From Corallococcus silvisoli (GTDB taxonomy: Bacteria > Myxococcota > Myxococcia > Myxococcales > Myxococcaceae): a stretch of DNA of 64,000 nucleotides. The stretch is taken from contig NZ_JAAAPJ010000012.1 of NCBI RefSeq assembly GCF_009909145.1, positions 62,001 through 126,000 of the forward strand. The letters are read 5' to 3'. Below, piece after piece: positions 38,740 to 48,500 of this stretch; the stretch's first letter is position 1; the number at the start of each line of letters is the position of its first letter. The notes under the pieces were generated by a model. It worked only from the letters and a program-made list of their open reading frames with translations. It was not told where the DNA came from and did not search any database. The position numbers and the translations under genes were made by a program.

Positions 38740-39858
38740 CTACCGGGCGCCGATGATCTCCAGCTCCTTCAGCTCCACGCCCGGCCGCTCCGGATGGACG
38801 TTCACTGCGTCCACGTCGAGCAGTGGAACGGCGGGCTTGCAGGTCTCCCACCTGCCCGTGCCGTGGAAGCGGCAGACGGTGGGATCCACGAAGAAGCCGC
38901 CGCTGTCCTGCCGCCCCACGCCGTCGGGCGCGGGGATGCGTGCGCGAAGCGAGCCCGGACCCGTGGCGCGCACCCGGAACGACACCAGGGACTTCAGCGC
39001 TGGCGTGTAGCCCAGCCGCAGGGCCCCCTCCGCGCCCGGCGCGGTCGACAGCTTCACCCCGGACTGCTCGTCCCGGTCGAACGCTCGGAGGGTGCCCTCC
39101 GGGCCCTCCAGCTGATCCGGCTTGATGGGCGCGGCCTCCACCGCGCCCCCGGTGTGGAGCTGGGCGAGCCGGGGCGCCCGCGCGCCCTGCTGCACCGCCG
39201 CCGCGTTCAGGAGCGGCGCGGGCAACTGCCCCGTCCTCGCGCACGTGGGCGAAAGCTCCTCCGCCAGCGCCAGGACCTGCGCCTCCACGTCGGTCCCCGT
39301 CATGGCCGCGGGTCCCACGGCCGAGCGCGCGAGCTCATGGCAGGCCGCGCCCAGGGCCGTACCCGCATGCTCCAGGCTCCAGTGTGCCTCCTGGAGGTCC
39401 GGATTCCCCCGCTTCGCGGCCTCCTGCAACGCGTGCGTCACGGCCAGACCGCACGGGTTGTCCTGGGGCGCGCAGCGTTCGCACAGCGTGGCGAGCAGGT
39501 CGCGGGGCAGGGCGTCCCGGGCGACGAGGGGCGCGCGGGAGGCCAGGGCGGGGCCCCTCGCGCAGGCGGCGGCGGGAGGGGTGGGGCAGTCGCCGAGCTG
39601 CCGGCGCGCATCGCTCCAGGCGGTCCCGGCATCCCAGGAGGTGCCCGCGTCGGGCTGGAGGAGGTCCGCGAGGACGGCGTCCAGGCCCCGGCACGCGGCG
39701 GGGCCCAGGTCGGGCGGGGTGATCTTCACGGGCTTCGCGGTGGGCGCCTGCCCGGGGGCCGGAGCGGGCGTGTCGCGGTGGGTCACGTAATAGAGGCGCG
39801 CGAACGCAAGCAGCGCTACTAGCATCAACAGAAGCGTGTGGAGCGGGAAGCGGCGCAC
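38740..39858 (-). CDS. Membrane-anchored extracytoplasmic protein of unknown function
   Basis: 372 residues. GTG 39858 is chosen because AAGGAG lies 7 nt upstream. One N-terminal transmembrane segment (HTLLLMLVALLAFARLYYV) follows a short basic start, with the rest probably outside the cytoplasm. A Pro/Ala linker leads to a Cys-containing helical region (LCERCAPQDNPCGLAV and others), then a beta-rich C-terminal part (LVSFRVRATGPGSLRARIP; CRFHGTGRWETCKPAVPLLDVDAVNVHPE) that may be a carbohydrate-binding-like sandwich. The family is not recognised. It diverges from lpdA. Confidence 0.7.
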   Translation of the reverse strand: MRRFPLHTLLLMLVALLAFARLYYVTHRDTPAPAPGQAPTAKPVKITPPDLGPAACRGLDAVLADLLQPDAGTSWDAGTAWSDARRQLGDCPTPPAAACARGPALASRAPLVARDALPRDLLATLCERCAPQDNPCGLAVTHALQEAAKRGNPDLQEAHWSLEHAGTALGAACHELARSAVGPAAMTGTDVEAQVLALAEELSPTCARTGQLPAPLLNAAAVQQGARAPRLAQLHTGGAVEAAPIKPDQLEGPEGTLRAFDRDEQSGVKLSTAPGAEGALRLGYTPALKSLVSFRVRATGPGSLRARIPAPDGVGRQDSGGFFVDPTVCRFHGTGRWETCKPAVPLLDVDAVNVHPERPGVELKELEIIGAR

Positions 39859-39938
39859 GAGCAAACTCCTTGATTCCAACCGGGACCGGGGGTTATCAGC
39901 GCCCGCGAGTTCCATCCGCAAAAATGACGGAGGCGTGC

Positions 39939-41336
39939 GTGGCTGAGACTTTCGACGTGGTGATCATCGGCTCGGGTCCTGGTGGCTATGTGGGCGCCAT
40001 CCGCGCGGCCCAACTCGGGCTGAAGACGGCCATCATCGAGAAGGACAAGCGCCTGGGTGGCACCTGTCTGCACCGCGGATGCATCCCCACCAAGTCGCTC
40101 CTGTGGACGGCGTCGCTCTTCCACCACATCAAGGAGTCGTCCGACTTCGGCATCGACGTGGCGAACCCCACCGTGAACTGGGCCAACGCCCAGAAGCACA
40201 AGGACAAGGTCGTCACCAAGGGTGCCAACGGCATCGACTTCCTGATGAAGAAGAACAAGATCACGGTCGTGAAGGGCCATGGTCGGATCGCCGCCAAGGG
40301 CAAGGTGGAGGTGACGGCGGAGGACGGCTCCAAGCAGACGCTGGAGACGAAGAACATCATCATCGCCACGGGCTCCGTGCCCAAGTCCCTGCCGAACGTG
40401 CAGGTGGACCACAAGCGGGTGATGAACAGTGACTCCATCCTGACCATCGACCGCATCCCCAAGAGCATCATCGTCCTGGGCGCGGGCGCGGTGGGCTGCG
40501 AGTTCGCCTCCGTGTTCAACCACGTGGGCAGCAAGACGGCCATCGTGGAGTACATGCCCGCGCTGCTCCCCATCGAGGACGCGGACGTCTCCAAGGAGCT
40601 GGACAAGATCTTCCGCCGCCGCGGCATCGACGTGCACACCGGCGCCAAGGTGGAGAAGGTGGAGCACACGGCGGACGGCGTGCGCGTCACCATGACGGTG
40701 GGCAGCGAGACGAAGACGCTGGAGGCGGAGATCCTCCTGTCGGCGGTGGGCCGCTCGCCCGTCACCGAGGACGTGGGCCTCAACAAGACGAGCATCCAGA
40801 CCGACCGCGGCTTCATCAAGGTCGACACGCTCTGCCGCACCACGGAGCCCAACGTCTACGCGATTGGCGACGTCATCCCCACGCCGATGCTGGCGCACAT
40901 GGCCAGCGCCGAGTGCGTGATGGTGGTGGAGCACATCGCCGGGAAGAACCCCGCGCCCATCAACTACGACCTGACCCCGTCGGCCACGTACTGCTACCCC
41001 GAGGTGGCGTCCGTGGGCCTCACGGAGAAGAAGGCCAAGGAGCGCGGCTACGACGTGAAGGTGGGCATCGCCCCCTTCGGCGCCGTGACCAAGTCGGCCA
41101 TCTCCAACGAGTCGATCGGCATGATCAAGATCGTCTCCGACCGCAAGTACGACGAGGTGCTGGGCATCCACATCATCGGGCCGCACGCCACGGAGCTGCT
41201 CGCCGAGGCCTGCGTCGCGATGAAGCTGGAGATCACCACCGAGGAGCTGGCCCACACCATCCACGCGCACCCGACGCTCTCCGAGATCATGCACGAGGGC
41301 GCCGAGGCCACGCTGGGCCACCCGCTGCACTTCTAG
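39939..41336 (+). CDS. lpdA: Dihydrolipoamide dehydrogenase (E3)
   Basis: 465 residues. FAD motif VVIIGSGPGGYVGAIRAAQLG, redox disulphide GGTCLHRGCIPTK, NAD motif IIVLGAGAVGCEFASVF, and C-terminal HAHPTLSEIMHE with the catalytic His-Glu. It reoxidises lipoyl groups of 2-oxoacid dehydrogenase and glycine cleavage complexes. GTG 39939 has GGAGG 5 nt upstream; an in-frame ATG at 39924 lies before that ribosome-binding site. Its stop shares the sequence CTAG with the stop of the convergent WYL regulator gene. Confidence 0.96.
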   Translation: MAETFDVVIIGSGPGGYVGAIRAAQLGLKTAIIEKDKRLGGTCLHRGCIPTKSLLWTASLFHHIKESSDFGIDVANPTVNWANAQKHKDKVVTKGANGIDFLMKKNKITVVKGHGRIAAKGKVEVTAEDGSKQTLETKNIIIATGSVPKSLPNVQVDHKRVMNSDSILTIDRIPKSIIVLGAGAVGCEFASVFNHVGSKTAIVEYMPALLPIEDADVSKELDKIFRRRGIDVHTGAKVEKVEHTADGVRVTMTVGSETKTLEAEILLSAVGRSPVTEDVGLNKTSIQTDRGFIKVDTLCRTTEPNVYAIGDVIPTPMLAHMASAECVMVVEHIAGKNPAPINYDLTPSATYCYPEVASVGLTEKKAKERGYDVKVGIAPFGAVTKSAISNESIGMIKIVSDRKYDEVLGIHIIGPHATELLAEACVAMKLEITTEELAHTIHAHPTLSEIMHEGAEATLGHPLHF

Positions 41337-42340
41337 CGGGTCTGGCGCGCACGGCGGCCCGGCCCGTCCTGGCCGGGCCCGCCGTAGAGCGCCTGGAGTG
41401 AGGCCGCCAGCGCGGCCAGCCGTTGCCGCAACGACGCCGGGGCCAGCACCTCCACGCCGGCTCCGACTTCGCACAGCTGGGAGACCGCGATGGACTCCCG
41501 CTCGAAGTCCAGCGTCACCTTCCGCGTCCCACCGCGTGCCGCGGGTGCCTGGGTCAGGCGCTCGCCGTCGGCCGGGGGACGCACCCTCCGCAGCGACGCG
41601 GCCCCATCCTCCGTGCACCGGAGCGTGACGTCGTAGCGGGGCCGCTCGACGGCGAACCTCGCGCACCAGTCCTTCCAGAACGTGGGCAGGTCGAAGCCCG
41701 GAGGGCGGGTGAAGCCCTGGGCGACGAGGCGCACGTTCCCGATGCGAGCGCCCCGGAAGACGCGGGGGCCCTTGGCCGTCCCCGCGACCAGGTACCAGCG
41801 GTCCGCCTTGATGACGAGCCCATAGGGGTCCACCGTCCGGCGGGAGCCCGCGCCGTCGAAGTCCCGGTAGCTCAGCGACACGCGGCGGTCCTGCCAGGCC
41901 GCGTCGCGCAGCTTGCCCAGGTGGGGCAGGGGTTCGCGGCCCGTGAACCAGCCAGAGGCGTCCACGTGGAGGCGCTGGCGCGCGTGCTCCAGCGCGGGTT
42001 GCTGGAGGGCGGGGAGCGCCGCCGCCAGCTTCACCAGGCCGGTGCGCAGCGGCGTGGACAGGCCCAGGTCCTCCAAGGCTCCGGGGGCTCCCACGGTGGC
42101 CAGGGCCTGGAGCTCCGGGCGGGTGAGGCCGGTGAGCTGCGTGCGCCAGCCCTCCATCAGCGCCACGCCTCCGGCCGCGCCTCGCGTGGCGTACACGGGG
42201 ACGCCCGCGGTGGAGAGCGCGTCCAGGTCGCGGTGCACGGTGCGGCCGGAGACCTGAAGCTCGCGCGCCAGCTCGCCCACGGTGCTGCGGGGCCGGGATT
42301 GAAGGCGCATCAACAGATGGACGAGGCGATCCGCGCGCAT
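41333..42340 (-). CDS. HTH-WYL transcriptional regulator (YafY-like)
   Basis: 335 residues. N-terminal winged helix of the HTH_11 type (RLVHLLMRLQSRPRSTVGELARELQVSGRTVHRDLDAL). A WYL domain follows with DPYGLVIKADRWYLVAG, the motif of this ligand- or nucleic-acid-sensing fold, and a C-terminal WCX-like extension. It is divergent from an SDR gene, the usual arrangement for such regulators controlling their neighbour. ATG 42340 follows GGAGGG closely; ATG 42355 is an alternative. Confidence 0.92.
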   Translation of the reverse strand: MRADRLVHLLMRLQSRPRSTVGELARELQVSGRTVHRDLDALSTAGVPVYATRGAAGGVALMEGWRTQLTGLTRPELQALATVGAPGALEDLGLSTPLRTGLVKLAAALPALQQPALEHARQRLHVDASGWFTGREPLPHLGKLRDAAWQDRRVSLSYRDFDGAGSRRTVDPYGLVIKADRWYLVAGTAKGPRVFRGARIGNVRLVAQGFTRPPGFDLPTFWKDWCARFAVERPRYDVTLRCTEDGAASLRRVRPPADGERLTQAPAARGGTRKVTLDFERESIAVSQLCEVGAGVEVLAPASLRQRLAALAASLQALYGGPGQDGPGRRARQTR

Positions 42341-42399
42341 GGGCCCTCCGGCCATGGACAGGTGTGACCTGGGAGAGGAACAGCCTGGGCCGGCAATCA

Positions 42400-42414
42400 T
42401 GACAGGGGTTGTCA
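42400..42414. promoter_or_regulatory. Candidate operator in the WYL/SDR divergent promoter
   Basis: TGACA-ggggt-TGTCA is a perfect 5-bp inverted repeat with a 5-nt centre in the 118-bp region between the divergent genes. By position it is a good candidate binding site for the WYL regulator; the sequence specificity of this regulator is unknown. Confidence 0.4.
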
Positions 42415-42458
42415 GGATTGAGCGCGCAGAGTGGGTGCTTGGAAAGGGGAGCACTGCC

Positions 42459-43415
42459 ATGAAGCCACTCGAGGGACAGGTGGTCCTGGTCGCGGGAGCG
42501 ACGCGGGGCGCGGGCCGGGGAATCGCGACGATGTTGGGGGCGGCGGGCGCCACGGTGTACTGCACCGGGCGCAGCGTGAGAGGCCAGCCCGCGAGCGGGG
42601 TCGGCCGGCCGGAGACGATCGAGGAGACCGCGGAGCAGGTCACCGCGCTGGGCGGCCGGGGCATCGCGGTGCGGGTGGATCACCTGGTGGAGGCGGAGGT
42701 GGAGGCGCTCTGTCAGCGCATCCGCTCGGAGGCGGGGAAGCTGGACGTGCTCGTCAACGACATCTGGGGCGGGGAGTCGCTGCACGAGCTGGGGGCTCCG
42801 TTCTGGAAGCAGTCGCCTCGGAACGCGCGGCTCATGTTCGAGCGCGCGATCGTCACGCATATCGTCACCAGCCGCCACGCGGTGCCGTTGATGCTGGAGC
42901 GCGACCGGGGCCTCATCGTGGAGGTGACGGATGGGGACCACTTCGGGTACCGGGGCGGCGTCGCGTACGACCTGACCAAGATGGCCGTCATCCGGTTGGC
43001 CTTCGCGATGTCGAGGGACCTGCGCCGCACGAACGTCACGGCGCTGGCGGTGACACCGGGGTTCCTGCGCTCGGAGGAGATGTTGGACGGGTTCGGCGTG
43101 ACGGAGGCGAACTGGCGCGACGCCGCGAAGCAGGTGCCGGACTTCATCGCCTCGGAGACGCCGTCGTACGTGGGCCGCGCGGTGGCGGCGCTCGCCGCGG
43201 ATCCGCGCGTACACCAGCGGGCGGGGCGCGTCTTCGCGTCGTGGACGCTGGCGCGTGAATATGGCTTCACGGACCTGGATGGCTCCCAGCCGCACTGGGC
43301 CGAGCACTTCGAGAGGGCCTATGGGAAGCCGTACCCCCTCGCGGACGACGCGGCCTATGCCTCGTGGTTGGGGGGAGCCATCGAGACGGTGTGTCCGGAC
43401 TGGCCGCTGGACTGA
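42459..43415 (+). CDS. Short-chain dehydrogenase/reductase
   Basis: 318 residues. Cofactor loop AGATRGAGRGIATML (TGxxxGxG type with Ala first), VDHLVEAEVEAL, LDVLVND, and the catalytic YDLTK (YxxxK). The loop after the cofactor site (CTGRSVRG) suggests NADP preference. A C-terminal extension of about 60 residues beyond the SDR core (SQPHWAEHFERAYGKPYPL) is longer than usual. The substrate is unknown. It is divergent from the WYL regulator and probably regulated by it. Confidence 0.9.
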   Translation: MKPLEGQVVLVAGATRGAGRGIATMLGAAGATVYCTGRSVRGQPASGVGRPETIEETAEQVTALGGRGIAVRVDHLVEAEVEALCQRIRSEAGKLDVLVNDIWGGESLHELGAPFWKQSPRNARLMFERAIVTHIVTSRHAVPLMLERDRGLIVEVTDGDHFGYRGGVAYDLTKMAVIRLAFAMSRDLRRTNVTALAVTPGFLRSEEMLDGFGVTEANWRDAAKQVPDFIASETPSYVGRAVAALAADPRVHQRAGRVFASWTLAREYGFTDLDGSQPHWAEHFERAYGKPYPLADDAAYASWLGGAIETVCPDWPLD

Positions 43416-43432
43416 GGGGCACCGCCTCCTCC

Positions 43433-43462
43433 GGGATGGGCAGCCTCGTCGCGGCCCATCCC
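43433..43462 (+). terminator. Hairpin after the SDR gene
   Basis: 9-bp arms GGGATGGGC and GCCCATCCC with a 12-nt loop, 17 nt after the SDR stop. No T run; a probable but unproven terminator. Confidence 0.45.
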
Positions 43463-43506
43463 CGCGCGCCCAGCGAAGCGCTATGGTCCGACGCGAGAGG
43501 TCGTGC

Positions 43507-44979
43507 ATGGCCAAGGGGCACAGCAGGAACGACGAGCCGGATCGCATCGACGAGACCCGTGTCGCGCCGCTCGACGATGACGAGACGGAAGAGGTCCGCA
43601 CCGAGCGGACCCAGGCGCCGCCCGCGCGACGGGACCCGTCCGTTCCCGCGCCTGCTGGCACCGGCCGGAAGTCGTGGGGCAACCAGACCCGCGTCGCGCC
43701 TACCACGGGCGCGGCCCTGCGCGCCGCCGACCTCATGGGCGTGGAGAACCGGATGTCGCCGCCTCCGGTCCCCGACGACGACCTTGTCCTGGAGACCCGT
43801 GTGGATGGCCTTTCGCCTCCACCGCCACCTCCGCCTCGTGCGCGGGGAGGGCGCGGTGGTGCGCGTGAGGAGGACTCGGACGCACCGGCGGGTGCGCGTC
43901 CCTCGCGGGGTGCGCGCGAGGAGGGGCAGGAGCTGCCGGAGATCGTGCGTCCCTCGCGGGGCGGTGCGCGCGAGGAGGGGCAGGACCTTCCGGAGATCGT
44001 GCGTCCCTCGCGGGGCGGTGCGCGCGCGGAGCGGCAGGACCCCGCGGAGGGCATGCGTCCGTCGCGTGGCGATGCTCGCGAGGAGGGGTTGGACCTGCCG
44101 GAGATCGTGCGGCCCGCTCGCGGTGGTGCGCGCGAGGAGGGGCAGGGCCCTTCGGGCGGCGGTCGAGCCGTTCGGGGCTCGGACTCCGCGCGTGGCCCTT
44201 CGCGGGAAGAGGGGCAGGGGCTTCCGGAGATCGCCCGCCCCGGGCGCGCAAGCGCACGCGAGGAGGAGTTCGATTTGCCGGAGATCATCCGCGCGGGCCG
44301 TGGCGCGGAGCTGGACGGGAGTTCTTCCGAGCGCCGTGGCGCGGATGCGCGCGGCGCCGAGGGCCGGGCTCCCGCGAAGGCCGCGCGGCCAGAGGCGCTG
44401 ATCTTCGCGCCTCTGCCGTCCGCGCAGGCCGCGAACCATGCCGAGGGAACCCCCGAGCTGCGCACGATGTTCGCCACCCACTCCGCGCTGCTCGCGGAGC
44501 GCCTCAAGGCGGAGCTCCAGCACAAGATCTACGGCCGCAGCCCGCATCGCATCCTGCGCGTGGACGAACCCGAGGGTCCCAGCACGGCGGGCGGAAAGCA
44601 GGCCCGTCAGGCCATCTCATTGGTGGACCGCAAGGGGACGGCGCCCGCGCTCGTCGCCGGCTGGGTGGACGTGGCCAAGGGCCAGGCGTCGTTGCGCAAC
44701 CACGAGGCGGTGGCGAAGCGCTACGAGTTCCAGCACGGCAGTCCGTTGGAGCTCGCTCCAGAGGAGTACGAGAAGTTCCTCACGGACGTGGATGAAGTGC
44801 TGCGCACCGCGGCCATCCAGGTCCGCATCCTCGTGCCCGACGAGTCCGCGCCTACCCGCGCCACCGTGGGCCCGCAGTCGCCGCGCGCCACTGGCGTGCC
44901 TGGACGTTGGGTGCTGCTGCTCGTCGTCGTCTCGTTCCTGCTGGGGATCGCGGGCGGCACGTTGCTTCACGGCCGGTGA
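43507..44979 (+). CDS. Repeat-rich protein with a C-terminal membrane anchor
   Basis: 490 residues. A charged N-terminal half contains DETRVAPLDDDETEE and similar acidic motifs, a proline run (SPPPPPPP), then about seven ~18-residue repeats of the form AREEGQDLPEIVRPSRGG. A folded-looking domain of about 140 residues follows (MFATHSALLAERLKAELQHKIYG ... AIQVRILVPDE), and the protein ends in one transmembrane segment (WVLLLVVVSFLLGIAGGTLL), so it is likely tail-anchored. AGAGG precedes the ATG at 43507. Function unknown; the repeats may be an interaction scaffold. Confidence 0.75.
   Translation: MAKGHSRNDEPDRIDETRVAPLDDDETEEVRTERTQAPPARRDPSVPAPAGTGRKSWGNQTRVAPTTGAALRAADLMGVENRMSPPPVPDDDLVLETRVDGLSPPPPPPPRARGGRGGAREEDSDAPAGARPSRGAREEGQELPEIVRPSRGGAREEGQDLPEIVRPSRGGARAERQDPAEGMRPSRGDAREEGLDLPEIVRPARGGAREEGQGPSGGGRAVRGSDSARGPSREEGQGLPEIARPGRASAREEEFDLPEIIRAGRGAELDGSSSERRGADARGAEGRAPAKAARPEALIFAPLPSAQAANHAEGTPELRTMFATHSALLAERLKAELQHKIYGRSPHRILRVDEPEGPSTAGGKQARQAISLVDRKGTAPALVAGWVDVAKGQASLRNHEAVAKRYEFQHGSPLELAPEEYEKFLTDVDEVLRTAAIQVRILVPDESAPTRATVGPQSPRATGVPGRWVLLLVVVSFLLGIAGGTLLHGR
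43861..44308 (+). repeat. Tandem ~54-bp coding repeats
   Basis: Units begin at 43861 (51 bp) and then at 43912, 43966, 44020 and 44074 with an exact 54-bp period, followed by two or three degenerate units to about 44308. Each encodes a charged REEGQ-type turn followed by LPEIVRPSRGG. Units at 43912 and 43966 are almost identical, pointing to recent expansion. Confidence 0.85.
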
Positions 44980-45001
44980 GCGTGTTCGCGGTGCCGTGGA
45001 C

Positions 45002-45148
45002 ATGGACCGCGGACTCCGCGACATCTCCGCGACGCCCGCGGCCCACCTCTTCGAACCGGGCAAGCCCGTGGCCTACCTCCTCCGCGAAGGGGCCTGCGCA
45101 GCGACGATGAACGCCCTCATCGAGAAGCACGTGAAGCAGCGGAAATAG
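45002..45148 (+). CDS. Small hypothetical protein
   Basis: 48 residues starting MDRGLRDISATPAAHLF, with almost all third codon positions G or C, as in real genes here. It contains PVAYLLREGACAATMNALIEKHV and a basic end. There is no clear Shine-Dalgarno sequence; GTG 44996 is an alternative. It follows the tail-anchored protein gene by 22 nt and may be cotranscribed. Confidence 0.5.
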   Translation: MDRGLRDISATPAAHLFEPGKPVAYLLREGACAATMNALIEKHVKQRK

Positions 45149-45250
45149 ACGCTGTCCGCTGACGGATGGGGGGCTGCTCACCGGGGCGATGGTCGGGGGC
45201 CAGTCCCCCTTCCACATTGGGAGATTCCGCCGTCACGCACGGAGGCTCCC

Positions 45251-45463
45251 ATGTCCACATCCCACCGCCGTCCGAAGTCCCCCTTTCGCAGATGGCTCGG
45301 AGGTTTCGTTGTTTCCGTCGCCAGGGCCTTCGCGCCTGCTTCCGCGCTCGCGGACGGCCCTCCGGCGCTGGATGTCCGGCCGCGTTACACCGGCGTGCCG
45401 GGTCTGGACCGGCGCTCTCAGCCGCTCGGAATCCGAGGCGAGGATTCGCACCGGTTCGGATGA
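45251..45463 (+). CDS. Possible small exported protein
   Basis: 70 residues. CGGAGG lies 6 nt before the ATG. The N-terminus is basic then hydrophobic and ends with Ala-rich sequence (RRWLGGFVVSVARAFAPASALA), like a signal peptide. The rest is short and featureless. Third-position GC is only moderate, so this could be a chance frame with a good ribosome-binding site. Confidence 0.35.
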   Translation: MSTSHRRPKSPFRRWLGGFVVSVARAFAPASALADGPPALDVRPRYTGVPGLDRRSQPLGIRGEDSHRFG

Positions 45464-45567
45464 CGCAGGGGGAGGGCCCGGGCGGGGTGCCCCGTGGTAC
45501 GGTGCTCGCGTCATTTTTCGGGGGGGACAGTCACGAGTGCCCGCCCTGGAACTCCGTGAGCCCCACC

Positions 45568-48500
45568 ATGCGCAGAAATTCCCTGCTGGCCCTCTGTCTT
45601 GTCGTCGCCGCCGCGTGCTCATGCGGCGACAAGGATGGGAAGGGCGGCACCTCGGGAACCGGCACCGCGCCGGGTCCGTCCTCGAAGAGCCCTGGCCTCG
45701 CCGTCGAGCCTCTCCCCGAGCCCCCCGCGCTCAAGATCGATCCACGGGACGCGGCGGAGCAGGGCCCGGTGTCCGTCGCGGCCGTGCGGCCCGAGGGACG
45801 AGCGTATGGCAACGTCCGTCCGACCATCACCTTCACCAAGCCGATGATCGCCCTGGGCACCGTGGCCGAGGAGCGCGGGCTGGCGTCACCAGCGAAGATT
45901 GAACCCGCGCTCGAAGGCGAGTGGCGCTGGCTGGGCTCCGCGAGCGTCGAGTTCGTGCCGAAGTCGGGCGCGAAGCTGGGGACGAAGTACACGGTGACGG
46001 TGCCCGCGGGCCTCAAGGCCATGGACGGCACCGCCATGGCGCAGCCCTACACCTTCGAGTTCGAGACGCCGCGCCCCTCGCTCCAGTCCGCGCAGCCGGA
46101 GGCGGACTTCCGCTGGGTGCAGCCGGAGCAGGTGTTCACGCTGGTGTTCAACCAGAAGGTGAAGGACCTGCCGCAGCGCGCGCGCCTGGAGCCCGCGAGC
46201 GGCGCGCCCGTGCCGCTCACGCTGGTGAAGGAGACGGCGTTCGCGGACGTGAAGGACGTCCAGGTGGGCAGCGGCCCGGAGCGCAGGTCCCAGGACCGGC
46301 GCGTGAAGTACGAGCTGAAGCCGGCGCAGAAGCTGCCCCCGGGGACGAAGTTCTCCCTGGTGGTGGACGGCGAGCTGACGGGCGTGGAAGGCCCGCTGCC
46401 CATGGGCGAGGCGGTGCGCTACGGCTACGCCACCTTCGGCCCGCTCAAGGTGGAGTCCGCGAGCGCGTGCGTGTTCATGTGGGGGGACGAGTCGTGCACC
46501 TACGGCCCGCTCATCCTCTTCACGTCGAACGAGCTGGACGTGGCCTCGCTCAAGGGCAAGGTGACGCTGGAGCCGAAGGCGGAGATCGACTGGGACCGCG
46601 TGCAGACGCAGATGCCCTGGTCGGGCTCCGAGCTGAAGAACCCCTACGTGGCGCTGCCCGGCCGCTACCGTCCCGGCACCACGTACAAGATCAAGGTCGC
46701 CGCGGGCTACAAGGACCTCTTCGGCCAGACGGGGCCCGCCTTCGAGGGGACGGCGAAGCTGTCGGACGTGACGCCGTCCTTCGACTCCGGCTCCCGCGAG
46801 GCGCTGGTGGAGGCCTCGGGTGACGGCTCCGTGCCGCTGGTCGTGACCAACGTTCCGGAGGTGCAGGCGGAGGTGTGGTCGCTGTCGCCCGCGCAGCTCG
46901 CGCAGCTCATCGACACGAACAACTGGCCGTCCACGGAGGGCTTCCGGTCGACGGTGGACACGAGCGCCGCGCGCAACGTGGAGCGCACCGCGCCGCTCGA
47001 CCTGCGTCAGGCCTTCAACGGGTCGAAGACGGGCCTGTTCCTCGCGCGGCTGGTGGCGCCGTCGCTCAAGAGCCGCTACCCGAACCGCGTCATCGGGCAG
47101 GTGACGGACCTGGCGGTGCACGCGAAGCTGGGCGCCGCCTCCGGCGTGGTGTGGGTGACGTCACTCCAGACGGGCGCCCCGGTGCCGGACGCGCAGCTCA
47201 CCCTGTGGGACAAGGCGGGCGCGGAGCACTGGACGGGCACGACGGACGCCAACGGACTCGCGAAGGTGCCGGGCCTGTCGGAGCTGCTGCAGCCCAAGAG
47301 CGAGTCGGCCTGGGACACGCCCTGGGCGATGGTGTCCGCGCAGAAGGACGGGGACATCGGCGTGACGCTGTCCACGTGGGAGGGCGGCATGTCCCCCGGC
47401 GCGTTCTCGCTGATGAGCGCGTGGGAGGGCCGCGTCCCGGACAGCCTGGGCTTCGTGTTCGCGGACCGGGGCATCTACCGCCCCGGAGACGAGGTGATGC
47501 TCAAGGGCGTGGCGCGCTACCGCCGCCTGGGCGTCCTCAAGTCGCCGCCCGCGGGCTCGCGCGCGCAGGTGACGGTGACCAGCTCGCGCGGCGAGAAGGT
47601 CTTCCAGACGGAGGTCACGGTCACGAAGTACGGCACCTTCCGCGCGGACCTGAAGCTGGGCAAGGACGTGCCCCTGGGCTCCTACGACGTGGCGGCGAAG
47701 CTGAAGGTCGCCGGTGAGCAGCTCAGCTACGGCGGCACCTTCCGCGTGGAGGAGTACCGCGCGCCGCAGTTCCGCGTGGACGTGGCGGTGCCGAAGAAGG
47801 ACGTCGCGGCGGGCGATGCGCTCACCGCGCGCGTGGATGCGCGCTACCTGTTCGGCGGCGCCATGGGCGACGCGCAGGTGCGCTGGAACGTGCAGCGGGC
47901 GAGCTCCTTCTTCACGCCCCCGGGCAACGAGGCCTTCACCTTCGGGGTGAACACCTGGTGGTGGGACGACGAGCAGCCGGAGCACAGCAGCGACTCGTTC
48001 GCCACGGGCGATGGCCGCACGGACGCGCAGGGACAGCTGGCGCTGGCGCTGGGCACCGCGGACGCGCCGGGTGGCAAGACCTGGGAGTACACGCTGGAGG
48101 CGGAGGTGGAGGACGTCAACCGCCAGCGCGTCGCCAACCGCAACCTCATCGTCGTGCACCCCGCGGACGTGTACGCGGGCCTGCGCATGCTCTCCACCGG
48201 CTTCGCGGAGGCCGGCAAGGAGGTCGGGCTGGAGGTGGTCGCCGTCTCGCCGGAGGGCGCGCGCCAGACGGGCATCGCGGTGGACGTGAACATCAAGCGC
48301 CGCGAGTGGAAGTCCATCCGCAAGAAGGGCGACGGCGGCCAGTGGTTCACCGTCACGGAGCCGGTGGAGACGGAGGTGTCGAAGTGCTCGGTGAAGAGCG
48401 CCGCGACGCCGCAGCAGTGCAAGTTCACCCCGGGCGAGCCGGGCCTGTACGTGATGGAGGCGGTGGCCACGGACGCGAAGGGCCGCAAGGCGACGACGCG

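Noticed and set aside
39924..39938. ATG at 39924 as lpdA start
   Set aside because: It precedes the strong GGAGG that is correctly spaced for GTG 39939, and the extra residues are not typical of E3 proteins.
43861..44308. Direct repeats considered as a mobile or CRISPR element
   Set aside because: They are in frame within one protein and have no spacers or terminal inverted repeats.
39825..44525. Very long open frame on the minus strand (about 1566 codons)
   Set aside because: It lies opposite lpdA and the SDR gene and spans the WYL gene in another frame; the composition is His/Arg/Leu-rich with no domain motif, as expected for antisense frames in GC-rich DNA.
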